Positions 24,452-32,756 of a stretch of 64,000 bases of DNA are shown here, one piece after another (within the stretch, counting starts at the first letter, position 1; every line of letters begins with the position of its first letter). A program made the translations under genes and the position numbers. The stretch comes from Sphingobacterium tabacisoli. Lineage in GTDB: Bacteria; Bacteroidota; Bacteroidia; Sphingobacteriales; Sphingobacteriaceae. The DNA lies in the NCBI RefSeq assembly GCF_017908035.1, contig NZ_JAEQMU010000001.1, positions 248,001 through 312,000 of the forward strand, written 5' to 3'. The notes under the pieces are model-generated. The model was not told the origin of the DNA. It did no database searches and was given only the letters and a program-made list of their open reading frames with translations.

Positions 24452-27073
24452 ATGAGGTATAAGCAGTTTGATATAAAGTTGTGGTGGGGTTGCTCCGTAC
24501 GGATAATGTTATGCTTTTTTTTGAGTATAACGGTAGTGGTTGCGCAACGTGCTAAGGAGGTGACGATCAAAAATAGTCAATTACAATTGACTTGGGCGAA
24601 AGATGCTGATAAACAGTATCAGTTAACTTCACTGATACTTAATAAAGGTGGTGGGCAAAAGATAGCATTGCCCATAGCCAAACATCAACGAACCGTTCTT
24701 TACTCTTCTGCAAAGCCTGCTAGTGATCCCGTGACCTTAAAAGATCAACAGGGAAGGGTAATCTTATTCCCTGATACACAATATCGCTACGTGACACCGA
24801 TCTGGAAACAGGCGACTTCACCTGTCAGTATGAACGTAGCAGGTGAGGTATACACCTATGGATCTCAGTTGGCTAACCAAAAAGATGATGGTGTAGATTT
24901 TAGGCAAGAAAATAAGAATTATCGCATTTCGGAATCATGGATTTTGGATAAAGAGTATCCCAATGATATCTGTGTGGTCATGACTATGGAGGCAAAAGTA
25001 GCCGGTTACTACGCTATGGCTACGCCGTCTTTGACCGTAGGCAATCCAGACGATTTTCAGTGGGGTGTGATACCAGGTATGTTTCAGGGAAGCAAGATCA
25101 ATCCTGATTTTGTAAGAGCGTATGCCTATGGGCACGGTATTCCCGACCGACCTGTGGTTGTACGTGAGCGTACGACGTCGACATTGGCATCCTTACTGAC
25201 ACTGGCATCGGGTGTGACTGTCGCTACTATTGCAGAGCCCGGTCTTGCTAGAGATCCGTGGCCAAAGGATAAAAGAAGGAATGACCTGTGGCAACTAGGG
25301 CTGTCAATGATGAATAGGCAAGGCGAGCTCACACCTACATTGTATTACCCCGTGCTTGGGGAAGAGGGGTCGTATATGCAACCTGGTGAAAAGCGTACGT
25401 TTTCTTTTCGCTATACTATCCAAAATAATGATTGGTACTCTACACTGCATCACGTTATCAATGATGTTTATCATTTTGACGATTTTCTAAAGCTCAAACA
25501 AACGGAAAAGTCATTGAGTGACCGTATATATAGGATGTATGGCTATTTGTTGGACGAGCATACTTCCAAATGGAATACCCAGATATACGAGAATAAAAAG
25601 ATCGGTGCGCAGGATTATCTCGGTGGGGTGTATGGATCAGATAAAGATGCAATGAAAAACTCAGACTATGGTGCGATGTGGATGCTGGGTAAACTGACAG
25701 GTGACCAAAAGTTATTGGGAGAGCGCCTGCCACAGGCGGCGGATTTTAAAATGATGCAACAGCAACGGACGGGTGATTTCTTTTTGGGAGCCGCCGCAGG
25801 ACAGTATTATCTATACAAAAGTAAGCGATTTGCCGAAGAGTGGGGGCCCTATTCCGAACCGATTGGCACGACTTATTATATGATGATGGACATGGGAAAT
25901 ATTTTTCTTTTTGAATCACATCGTGTCGAATTGAAGAAGGAAATCAGAGCAGCTGCAGATTGGTTATTGTCCCGGATGAAGAATAATGGGCAATGGGAGG
26001 TGGCGTACGACAATAAATCTGCCGAACCGATTTTTACCGATATTGAAGATTTACGCCCTACTTTTTATGGCTTATATGTAGCCTATAAGGTATTGAACGA
26101 AGAGAAATATAGACAGGCCGCTATAAAAGGTGCGGATTGGTATATTGAAAATGCTGTGCGTAGAGGCTGGTTCCTAGGGGTGTGCGGAGATACACGGTTT
26201 GCACCGGATTTTGCTACGATCCAAGCCGTACAGGCGTTGCTTGATATCTACGATTTGACGGGTGATACGCGTTATCGTAAGGCCGCACACCGACTTGCAC
26301 AGTTCTATGTAACCTCCATCTATACTTATCCTATACCATCGCAGATCGAAAAGACAGTAAATGGTATCTCTCGCAAAGACTGGGAGATCAGTCAAGTTGG
26401 ATTGAGTTTTGAGCATGGTGGAACTATTGGCTCAGCCAATCATCATGGCCCTATACTACTGGCGAGTCATGCTGGGTTATTTGTTCGACTATTTGCTGAG
26501 ACAGGTGATTCCCTATTTGTAGATATGGCAAGAGCTGCTACATGGGGAAGGGACGCTTTTGTGGACGAGACGACTGGTGTCGCTTCGTATTATTGGGATG
26601 CAATGAATAGAGGAGCAGGGCCTTTTCCACATCATGCGTGGTGGCAGATTGGTTGGATCATGGATTATCTCCTTTCTGAAGCTACATTGCGTACACAGGG
26701 TAAGGTCGTTTTTCCCCGTGGATTTATTACCCCGAAAGTAGGTCCTCATCAGAGCTACGGACATGCCCCAGGTCGGATATTTGGACAGCAGGTGGATTTG
26801 GTGTTGCGAAAAGAAATGATTTCGCTTGATAATCCACAGATAGAATATATCACGGCTAGGAGTACAGATCAAAAGCAACTATATGTCATTCTCTTGAACA
26901 ATAGCATGCTTCAGCAGATGGTAGATATTGATGGACAGCTCATTCGTGAGGCCACAGCTAGAAGAAGAATTACCGTGCTCAATGCACAGGGAAAAACCAT
27001 GGACAACGAGGAGGGAGCCACAAAGATCATATTGCCGCCTGTAGGCGCAGGTATCGTGAGAATTGACTTGTAG
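24452..27073 (+). CDS. Secreted enzyme candidate, probable alpha/alpha-toroid fold, family unassigned
   Basis: An 873-residue exported protein (signal peptide about 1-31, ending VVVAQ) that starts three bases after the lipoprotein gene. Residues about 35-340 are beta-rich. From about 360 to 760 repeated helical hairpins with aromatic-acidic loops (YGAMWMLGKLTGDQKL, YGLYVAYKVLNEEKYRQAA, FATIQAVQALLDIYDLTGD, GTIGSANHHGPILLASHAG) resemble the (alpha/alpha)6 toroids of polysaccharide lyases and unsaturated-glycuronyl or similar glycosidases. A short beta domain closes the protein. I do not recognise a named CAZy family. The next gene encodes a relative with a matching C-terminal third. Being the first enzyme after the SusCD lipoproteins suggests it acts on the imported glycan. 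Confidence 0.6.
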   Translation: MRYKQFDIKLWWGCSVRIMLCFFLSITVVVAQRAKEVTIKNSQLQLTWAKDADKQYQLTSLILNKGGGQKIALPIAKHQRTVLYSSAKPASDPVTLKDQQGRVILFPDTQYRYVTPIWKQATSPVSMNVAGEVYTYGSQLANQKDDGVDFRQENKNYRISESWILDKEYPNDICVVMTMEAKVAGYYAMATPSLTVGNPDDFQWGVIPGMFQGSKINPDFVRAYAYGHGIPDRPVVVRERTTSTLASLLTLASGVTVATIAEPGLARDPWPKDKRRNDLWQLGLSMMNRQGELTPTLYYPVLGEEGSYMQPGEKRTFSFRYTIQNNDWYSTLHHVINDVYHFDDFLKLKQTEKSLSDRIYRMYGYLLDEHTSKWNTQIYENKKIGAQDYLGGVYGSDKDAMKNSDYGAMWMLGKLTGDQKLLGERLPQAADFKMMQQQRTGDFFLGAAAGQYYLYKSKRFAEEWGPYSEPIGTTYYMMMDMGNIFLFESHRVELKKEIRAAADWLLSRMKNNGQWEVAYDNKSAEPIFTDIEDLRPTFYGLYVAYKVLNEEKYRQAAIKGADWYIENAVRRGWFLGVCGDTRFAPDFATIQAVQALLDIYDLTGDTRYRKAAHRLAQFYVTSIYTYPIPSQIEKTVNGISRKDWEISQVGLSFEHGGTIGSANHHGPILLASHAGLFVRLFAETGDSLFVDMARAATWGRDAFVDETTGVASYYWDAMNRGAGPFPHHAWWQIGWIMDYLLSEATLRTQGKVVFPRGFITPKVGPHQSYGHAPGRIFGQQVDLVLRKEMISLDNPQIEYITARSTDQKQLYVILLNNSMLQQMVDIDGQLIREATARRRITVLNAQGKTMDNEEGATKIILPPVGAGIVRIDL

Positions 27074-27131
27074 TTTTCGGATGTTGAATGTAGAGTGTAT
27101 ACCACCGAATACGCTAATAAATATAGAGAAG

Positions 27132-30100
27132 ATGATTGAAAAAAATATAGAATTAAAGTCCGCTCAAGCTGGCAGTTGGTCTAAGTGCTTAATAGTTTTC
27201 GGACTATGGTTGAGCTTGTTTAACATGGTATTAGCTCAGCAGGATCGATACCTTGTTGAAGCAGAGAGTTTTCAGTTCAAAGGTAAATGGTTTGTCGATA
27301 GACATCGGGATTGTTTTGCAGGAGGGATGCTACGTGTGGCAGGAGGAGGAACCAATGATCCGTCTGCAGATGCATTGACTTTTGTCGATATACGCGAAGC
27401 CGGACGTTACGGGGTATGGGTGCGGTCAGCGGATTATAATCAGAATCCCGGCACTAGACTTTTTCAACTGAGTGTGGATGAAAATCCAATGGAAATTGGC
27501 GGTAAACATGGTAAAGAGGGCTTTTTGTGGGAAAAGGTTGGAAGTATAGAACTGGCGAAAAAGCGGGTACTCCTCCGTCTTCATGATTCGAACCAGAATT
27601 TTGGACGTTGTGATGCAATACTATTGTCGAAAGATGAAAGCTTAGATCCTAATGTTGTCGATAGACAAACGGTAGGCAAATGGCGAAAAAATCCTACTGT
27701 AGCTACAACGATGCTTACTTCTTATGATAACCTTTCTACATCACTGCCGCTAAAGGATAAGGCAACAGTAATCGCTAAAGTTGAAAACAAAGAGATTCGA
27801 TTGTCTTTTGTGCGTGGTGGACTAGAAGATAAAGCTATACTGTGTAAAACGGAAATCAAGGTGAATGGTCAATGGAGACAGTATTTGGAGAAGCTAGAGG
27901 ATCACAAAGTGTTTTTGATTAAAGCGAATGCCAATACGATTTCGTATCCAGAGTTTTTTCCGGCGTGGGACAATAGTATTTTGAAACAATCTTTTGAACA
28001 TGAGGGAAAGACCCTGACGGTGCAAGATGGGCAGGATCGAATGAATCCGTATGGAGCTGGGCAGATCAGTGAGGCAATACCTGTAGGTGTTAAAACCATT
28101 GATGACCGCACGATTGAGGTACAGTACCTGACTAAAGATCGTTCAAGCATTGTTGGATACTGGCAGCTTCCTGAAAACGGAAGTTTTATAGAAACATCTT
28201 TTTTAAGTCAGGTGGCCGAAAATGGAATGTACAGTTTGAGTTTAGCGGCTTTTCAGGGGGTATCGGACAATAAAGTGTCTAATGTGCTCGCCCCCCCTAT
28301 GTTTCAATACAAGCGTATTCCTGCAAGACCGCAGATGCTCTTGTCAAATATGATGCAACAGCCACTGACTATTGTAGAGACAAAGACAGAAGGGCAGACG
28401 CTATCGGCATTTATATGTGCTGACCTATCTTCATTCGCCAATGACTGGGGCTCTTCGGATCACGCTGCGATTGGCTTTTCGTTGCGTAGCCCCCATTTGG
28501 ATGTACAACCTGTCGCATTTGCTCCTGTACTGGGGATGGCAGATTCTAAAGTCGCTAAGGGAGACCTGTTGGAGAGTAAGTTTATTATTGGTTTAATGCC
28601 AACAGGATGGCAAGACGCTGTAGCCTATATATCTGACCATATATTTAAAGTCAGAGACTACCGCAAGCAGGAACAGGGCTCGTTGACGGATGCAATGTTC
28701 AATATGACTGATCTGTTGTTGGATGATAATGCAGGGGGATGGAGCGCCAGTCTGAAAGGATATTACGATATTGAAGGGAATCCGGGGACGGCCCCTACAG
28801 TAGTGCATGCTACACCTCTAGCTGTTGTAGCTGGCGCAATAGTTGGGCAGGACGAAGAATTTTATTTAAAAAGGGCCCTGCCAACGATAGAGTATACGCT
28901 CTCCAGGAGTGGCTACAGGTGGGCAAAGGATATTGTACCCGATGGTTATAACAGAACGGCGGAGTCACTGAAATTAGGTCCCTTCAATTCTCAATTCAAT
29001 ACATCTTATTACGAAGGCTTGAATGCTATGTTGGGCAATCTTAACCCATGGCTTAAGGAAATAGCTATGGCAGGAGATACTTTGCGGAAAACGAGTGGAT
29101 ATTCGGTGCCTACATTGAGTTGGGTGCAGGCTTTATCTGCCTACCGATTGACTGGGCAAAAGAAATGGTTGGAAGAGGCAAAAGTCACGGCGACTAGGTA
29201 TATTGATCAACAGATCTATACAAATAGCAATAAGCCATTGTCAAAGATGCCTTTTTATAACACAACATTTTATGCACCTTGGTGGGATTTGATAGACCTA
29301 TATGAAGAAACAAAAGATCGAAAATTTCTCAATGCGGCCCAGTATGGGGCGGCTCATACTTTAGCGGGAATTCGATCGTATCCGCAGGTCGCAGACAGCA
29401 TGCAAACTATTCATCCAGGTAATCAGTATGAGGGAAATACGAATCTGTGGTGGAAAGACAAGGAAAAATACAGACTGGGGTATCCAAGAAAAGATGGAGA
29501 TGTCTTACAGAAACAAGTCGAAGCACAGCTGGTATCTCCTGTGGGATTGGGTTTTGAACAACCATCCACTTATTTCCTGACCGCTAAGGGCAAACGCGTA
29601 AGACCGGTATTCATGAGTAGTTGGGCGCCTCATTTGTTGCGTCTATATCAGTATACTCAAAAGGAAATATACCAGACCTATGCTAGAAATGCTGTCATTG
29701 GACGCTATACGAACTATCCTGGTTATTATGCAACGGGATATACGGATATCACGCTGCACAAAGACTTTCCTTACAAAGGTCCTGATGTAAGCTCCATTTA
29801 TTACCATCATATCCCCCCACATTGGGCATTTACGTGGGATTATCTCGTTACCGAAGCTATCCAGCGCTCTAAGGGCAAGATATCTTTTCCATATAGTAAG
29901 CAAGAGGGGTTCGTGTGGTTTGCAAATAGGATCTACCACGGTAAAGGAAAGATATTTGATGACAATGATGCCACGCTATGGATGAGAAGGGGCATGGTCG
30001 AGGTTAATACTGATGAGGTAAATTATGTCACAGCTGTATCTGATAAGAACTTTTGGGTAGTTCTTAATAGTGAAGCCGCTAAGGACATGGAAGTGTCGGT

Positions 30101-30569
30101 AAAAGTAAAGACTGTAGATAATATTTCACAAACAAGAACTGCTGTAGTCTATCAGGAGAATGGAACTCATAATAATGTGTCCTTACAGGATGGTGAATTA
30201 AACGTCTTGATACCTGCAAAGGGAATCCGAGCTATTGCTATTCCTTTGGCCGTAACAGCACAACAACCTTTGGAAGCTCCTCTTAAGAAAGGTATGCAGG
30301 TGTTGGATCTGGGATCCAAGCTTGGCAAGGTTTACGTTTTTAGAATCCGGTCACCTTTTGGATGGGATTCTATTTATGCCTATGCAGAATCTGCTCCTTT
30401 AGACAACGCCTTATTTCGCGTCCTATGTAATGGAGAGAAGAAAGAAGTTAATACATATCCTTTTGAAAACAGCTTTTATAAACTTGCTGTTGATCAGCCT
30501 ATACATATACAGGTGTCGGGGACGGTCGATGGTAAGGAAATTGGCGCAAAGGAAACTGTTTTCAAATAG
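27132..30569 (+). CDS. Large secreted enzyme candidate, carbohydrate-binding N-terminus plus alpha/alpha toroid
   Basis: From ATG 27132 this is a 1145-residue exported protein; in-frame codons upstream to 27063 overlap the previous gene and precede the signal peptide (CLIVFGLWLSLFNMVLAQ). Residues about 40-170 form a beta-sandwich with the YLVEAESFQF start seen in CBM-like and golvesin-like domains (RYGVWVRSADYNQNPGTRLF). A beta-rich middle follows, then helical repeats from about 520 to 930 (ALSAYRLTGQKKWLEEAKV, WWDLIDLYEETKDRKFLNAA, PHLLRLYQYTQKEIYQTYA). The stretch HWAFTWDYLVTEAIQRSKGK-SFP and the following beta domain align by eye with HAWWQIGWIMDYLLSEATLR-QGK-FP in the preceding enzyme, so the two are paralogues. 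Family and reaction unknown. Confidence 0.6.
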   Translation: MIEKNIELKSAQAGSWSKCLIVFGLWLSLFNMVLAQQDRYLVEAESFQFKGKWFVDRHRDCFAGGMLRVAGGGTNDPSADALTFVDIREAGRYGVWVRSADYNQNPGTRLFQLSVDENPMEIGGKHGKEGFLWEKVGSIELAKKRVLLRLHDSNQNFGRCDAILLSKDESLDPNVVDRQTVGKWRKNPTVATTMLTSYDNLSTSLPLKDKATVIAKVENKEIRLSFVRGGLEDKAILCKTEIKVNGQWRQYLEKLEDHKVFLIKANANTISYPEFFPAWDNSILKQSFEHEGKTLTVQDGQDRMNPYGAGQISEAIPVGVKTIDDRTIEVQYLTKDRSSIVGYWQLPENGSFIETSFLSQVAENGMYSLSLAAFQGVSDNKVSNVLAPPMFQYKRIPARPQMLLSNMMQQPLTIVETKTEGQTLSAFICADLSSFANDWGSSDHAAIGFSLRSPHLDVQPVAFAPVLGMADSKVAKGDLLESKFIIGLMPTGWQDAVAYISDHIFKVRDYRKQEQGSLTDAMFNMTDLLLDDNAGGWSASLKGYYDIEGNPGTAPTVVHATPLAVVAGAIVGQDEEFYLKRALPTIEYTLSRSGYRWAKDIVPDGYNRTAESLKLGPFNSQFNTSYYEGLNAMLGNLNPWLKEIAMAGDTLRKTSGYSVPTLSWVQALSAYRLTGQKKWLEEAKVTATRYIDQQIYTNSNKPLSKMPFYNTTFYAPWWDLIDLYEETKDRKFLNAAQYGAAHTLAGIRSYPQVADSMQTIHPGNQYEGNTNLWWKDKEKYRLGYPRKDGDVLQKQVEAQLVSPVGLGFEQPSTYFLTAKGKRVRPVFMSSWAPHLLRLYQYTQKEIYQTYARNAVIGRYTNYPGYYATGYTDITLHKDFPYKGPDVSSIYYHHIPPHWAFTWDYLVTEAIQRSKGKISFPYSKQEGFVWFANRIYHGKGKIFDDNDATLWMRRGMVEVNTDEVNYVTAVSDKNFWVVLNSEAAKDMEVSVKVKTVDNISQTRTAVVYQENGTHNNVSLQDGELNVLIPAKGIRAIAIPLAVTAQQPLEAPLKKGMQVLDLGSKLGKVYVFRIRSPFGWDSIYAYAESAPLDNALFRVLCNGEKKEVNTYPFENSFYKLAVDQPIHIQVSGTVDGKEIGAKETVFK

Positions 30570-30595
30570 AATTCCAAAGAACAAAATACTGGTAC

Positions 30596-32026
30596 ATGAC
30601 TGATTGGCGAATAATTTTGTGGTTTAGATACATAGCCGTGCTTTGCACGGTAGCGACGGCAGTTGCGCAGACCAGAGGTGAGCTTGATAAGATAGCATCT
30701 TCGCAAGGTGGAGCGTCATCATTGTTGTTCCGGGTTAATCTAGAAGAAATGGACACTATCGTCTATGATGATTTCTATAACGACAAAGAATGCAAGGTGC
30801 GTAGAGGAGTTCCCAATTTTTTAGCCAAGCTGTCCAAAGGTGAAGAAGTCACTGTTGCCTTTATTGGAGGCAGTTTGACACAGGCAAATTATTGTTACCG
30901 CCAGCAGGTAGCGGGGTTTATGCAACGGCAGTATCCTAGGGTTCGGTTTACATGGATAAATGCTGGAGTATCGGGTACAGGAACTGATCTAGGTGCGTTC
31001 CGCATAAAGGAGCAAGTCCTGTCCCAGAGTCCAGATCTCGTCATTATCGATTTTGCGGTAAATGGTGCGTACGCGGCTGGCATGGAGGGAATGATTAGGC
31101 AAATTTTACGGCACGACCCGGCCACAGATATATGTTTGGTATATGCACTGTTGGGGGCACAAACCAAAGTATACCAAGATGGGCAACTTCCTGCCACTGT
31201 CCAAGAGCTGGAGACATTGGCTGCGTATTATCGCATTCCGTCAGTTCATCTTGGGATGGAAATCGCAGACCTAGAGTTTAAGCAAAAGTTATTATGGAAA
31301 GGGACAGCAACGGAAGCTGGGAATAGGCTTCTTTTTTCCAATGACGGTGTACATCCCTTGAAAGAGGGAGGCAATCTGTATGCCGCTGCAATAGCTCGGG
31401 CCCTTGTGAAAATGAAAACAGAAATGCAATCGGCAGAAATGACCATTATTACGCCGTTGTTTACAGGAGATTGGGATAATGCAGGAATGTATTATCCAGA
31501 GGATATAGCTGTATTTGATGAGGCTTGGAGAAGTATACCTACAGCGAATTCAAGACTGCGCGCTTTCGAAGGTTGGTTTGATAAGGTGATGACAGCAAAT
31601 ACCATTAATGCGATGTTTTCTTTTTCATTTGAAGGAGACCTCTTTGGATTTTTTGATATTGGAGGGCCAGAGATGGGACAGCTTGAGATATGGGTGGATG
31701 GTCAACAGATCAATTTTAAAAAGCAAAACGTAGATGGTCTTGATATATGCAAAATTTCTGATGAAGAGGGAAAGGGATTACTCAATCGCTTTAACCGATT
31801 TTGTAATAATAGATATCGAGGCCAATATGATCTAATAGAACTGCCCTTTGGTAAGCATCAGGTTCGGGTCGTAATATCGGAAATACAAGCAGATAAAACA
31901 GCAATATTGGGTACTGCCCAACAGGATGATATAGTATCTCATCCCGAAAAATATAATCAAAACGTAATTTACTTAGGACGTATTCTGTTAAGAGGACATC
32001 CGATAACCACGAATAAAGCATTATGA
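30596..32026 (+). CDS. SGNH-hydrolase family esterase with C-terminal beta domain
   Basis: Exported 476-residue protein (signal peptide ending AVAQ near 25). The SGNH fold spans about 84-275: block I FIGGSLTQ with nucleophile Ser93, block II NAGVSG (Gly124), block III VNGAY with Asn156 (the usual GxND is altered), and block V NDGVHP with Asp250 and His253. Residues 280-470 form a separate beta domain (VDGQQINFKKQNVDG, ELPFGKHQVRVVI), as in two-domain carbohydrate esterases. It likely removes acyl groups, such as acetyl, from the glycan handled by this operon. The 3' end overlaps the second SGNH gene by four bases. Confidence 0.82.
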   Translation: MTDWRIILWFRYIAVLCTVATAVAQTRGELDKIASSQGGASSLLFRVNLEEMDTIVYDDFYNDKECKVRRGVPNFLAKLSKGEEVTVAFIGGSLTQANYCYRQQVAGFMQRQYPRVRFTWINAGVSGTGTDLGAFRIKEQVLSQSPDLVIIDFAVNGAYAAGMEGMIRQILRHDPATDICLVYALLGAQTKVYQDGQLPATVQELETLAAYYRIPSVHLGMEIADLEFKQKLLWKGTATEAGNRLLFSNDGVHPLKEGGNLYAAAIARALVKMKTEMQSAEMTIITPLFTGDWDNAGMYYPEDIAVFDEAWRSIPTANSRLRAFEGWFDKVMTANTINAMFSFSFEGDLFGFFDIGGPEMGQLEIWVDGQQINFKKQNVDGLDICKISDEEGKGLLNRFNRFCNNRYRGQYDLIELPFGKHQVRVVISEIQADKTAILGTAQQDDIVSHPEKYNQNVIYLGRILLRGHPITTNKAL

Positions 32027-32697
32027 AAAGAAATATTTTTTTAGCATCTATTCTATTTTACTTTGGGATTGTAGCTCCCTTGTCGACATATGCGCAGAGC
32101 CAATTGACGCAACGTCAAAAATGGGAACAAAAAATGGAACGCTATGCGCGACAGGATGCTCTGGCTCCTCCGCAAAAGGATGTCATTCTTTTTGTCGGAA
32201 GTTCGACCGTGGAGAATTGGAAAACCCTGTCAGATGATTTTCCCGATGAACTGATACTAAACAGAGGTGTTTCTGGCACAAAGACAGTAGATCTCTACGA
32301 GTTTAGGGATCGTTTGATCGATCCTTATGATGCGAAACGGATATTTATCTATGAAGGGGATAATGATATCGGACTGGGATGGAAAACGGACGCAATAGTA
32401 ACTCAATTTGTACAATTAATCGAATATATACAAAAAGCTAAACCGAAAGCCCAGATCGTTTTTATCTCCATAAAACTTTCGCCACGTCGATTGAAAGATC
32501 AACAGCAGGTAGAGGAGGTAAATCTACGGATAAGGGATTATCTAGCTACACAGCCCAACACAGCGTATGCGGATGTATATCATCCTATGCTAGCAGAAGA
32601 TGGCAGGTTGATACCAGAATATTACCGAGAGGATGGTTTACATCTTACACCAGAGGGGTATGCCGTCTGGAAAAATATCATCGGACGATTTTTGTAG
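32023..32697 (+). CDS. SGNH/GDSL-type esterase
   Basis: Exported 224-residue hydrolase (signal peptide about 1-24, ending TYAQ). Block I is FVGSSTVENW with probable nucleophile Ser61, block II NRGVSG, block III YEGDNDI with Asn114, and block V EDGLHLTPEGY with Asp204 and His207. This single-domain form resembles platelet-activating-factor acetylhydrolase-like esterases common in Bacteroidota glycan loci. It starts inside the stop codon of the larger SGNH gene (ATGA overlap), so the two esterases are translationally coupled and may remove different ester groups from one substrate. Confidence 0.88.
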   Translation: MKRNIFLASILFYFGIVAPLSTYAQSQLTQRQKWEQKMERYARQDALAPPQKDVILFVGSSTVENWKTLSDDFPDELILNRGVSGTKTVDLYEFRDRLIDPYDAKRIFIYEGDNDIGLGWKTDAIVTQFVQLIEYIQKAKPKAQIVFISIKLSPRRLKDQQQVEEVNLRIRDYLATQPNTAYADVYHPMLAEDGRLIPEYYREDGLHLTPEGYAVWKNIIGRFL

Positions 32698-32756
32698 AAT
32701 ATAATAATGTTTTAAAGTAATAGACTAAACCACAGTATAATAAACGGATAAATAAG

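Noticed and set aside
26513..26878. 121-codon minus-strand open frame inside the 873-residue enzyme gene
   Set aside because: Antisense to a continuous coding frame; no motif, no signal and no start context.
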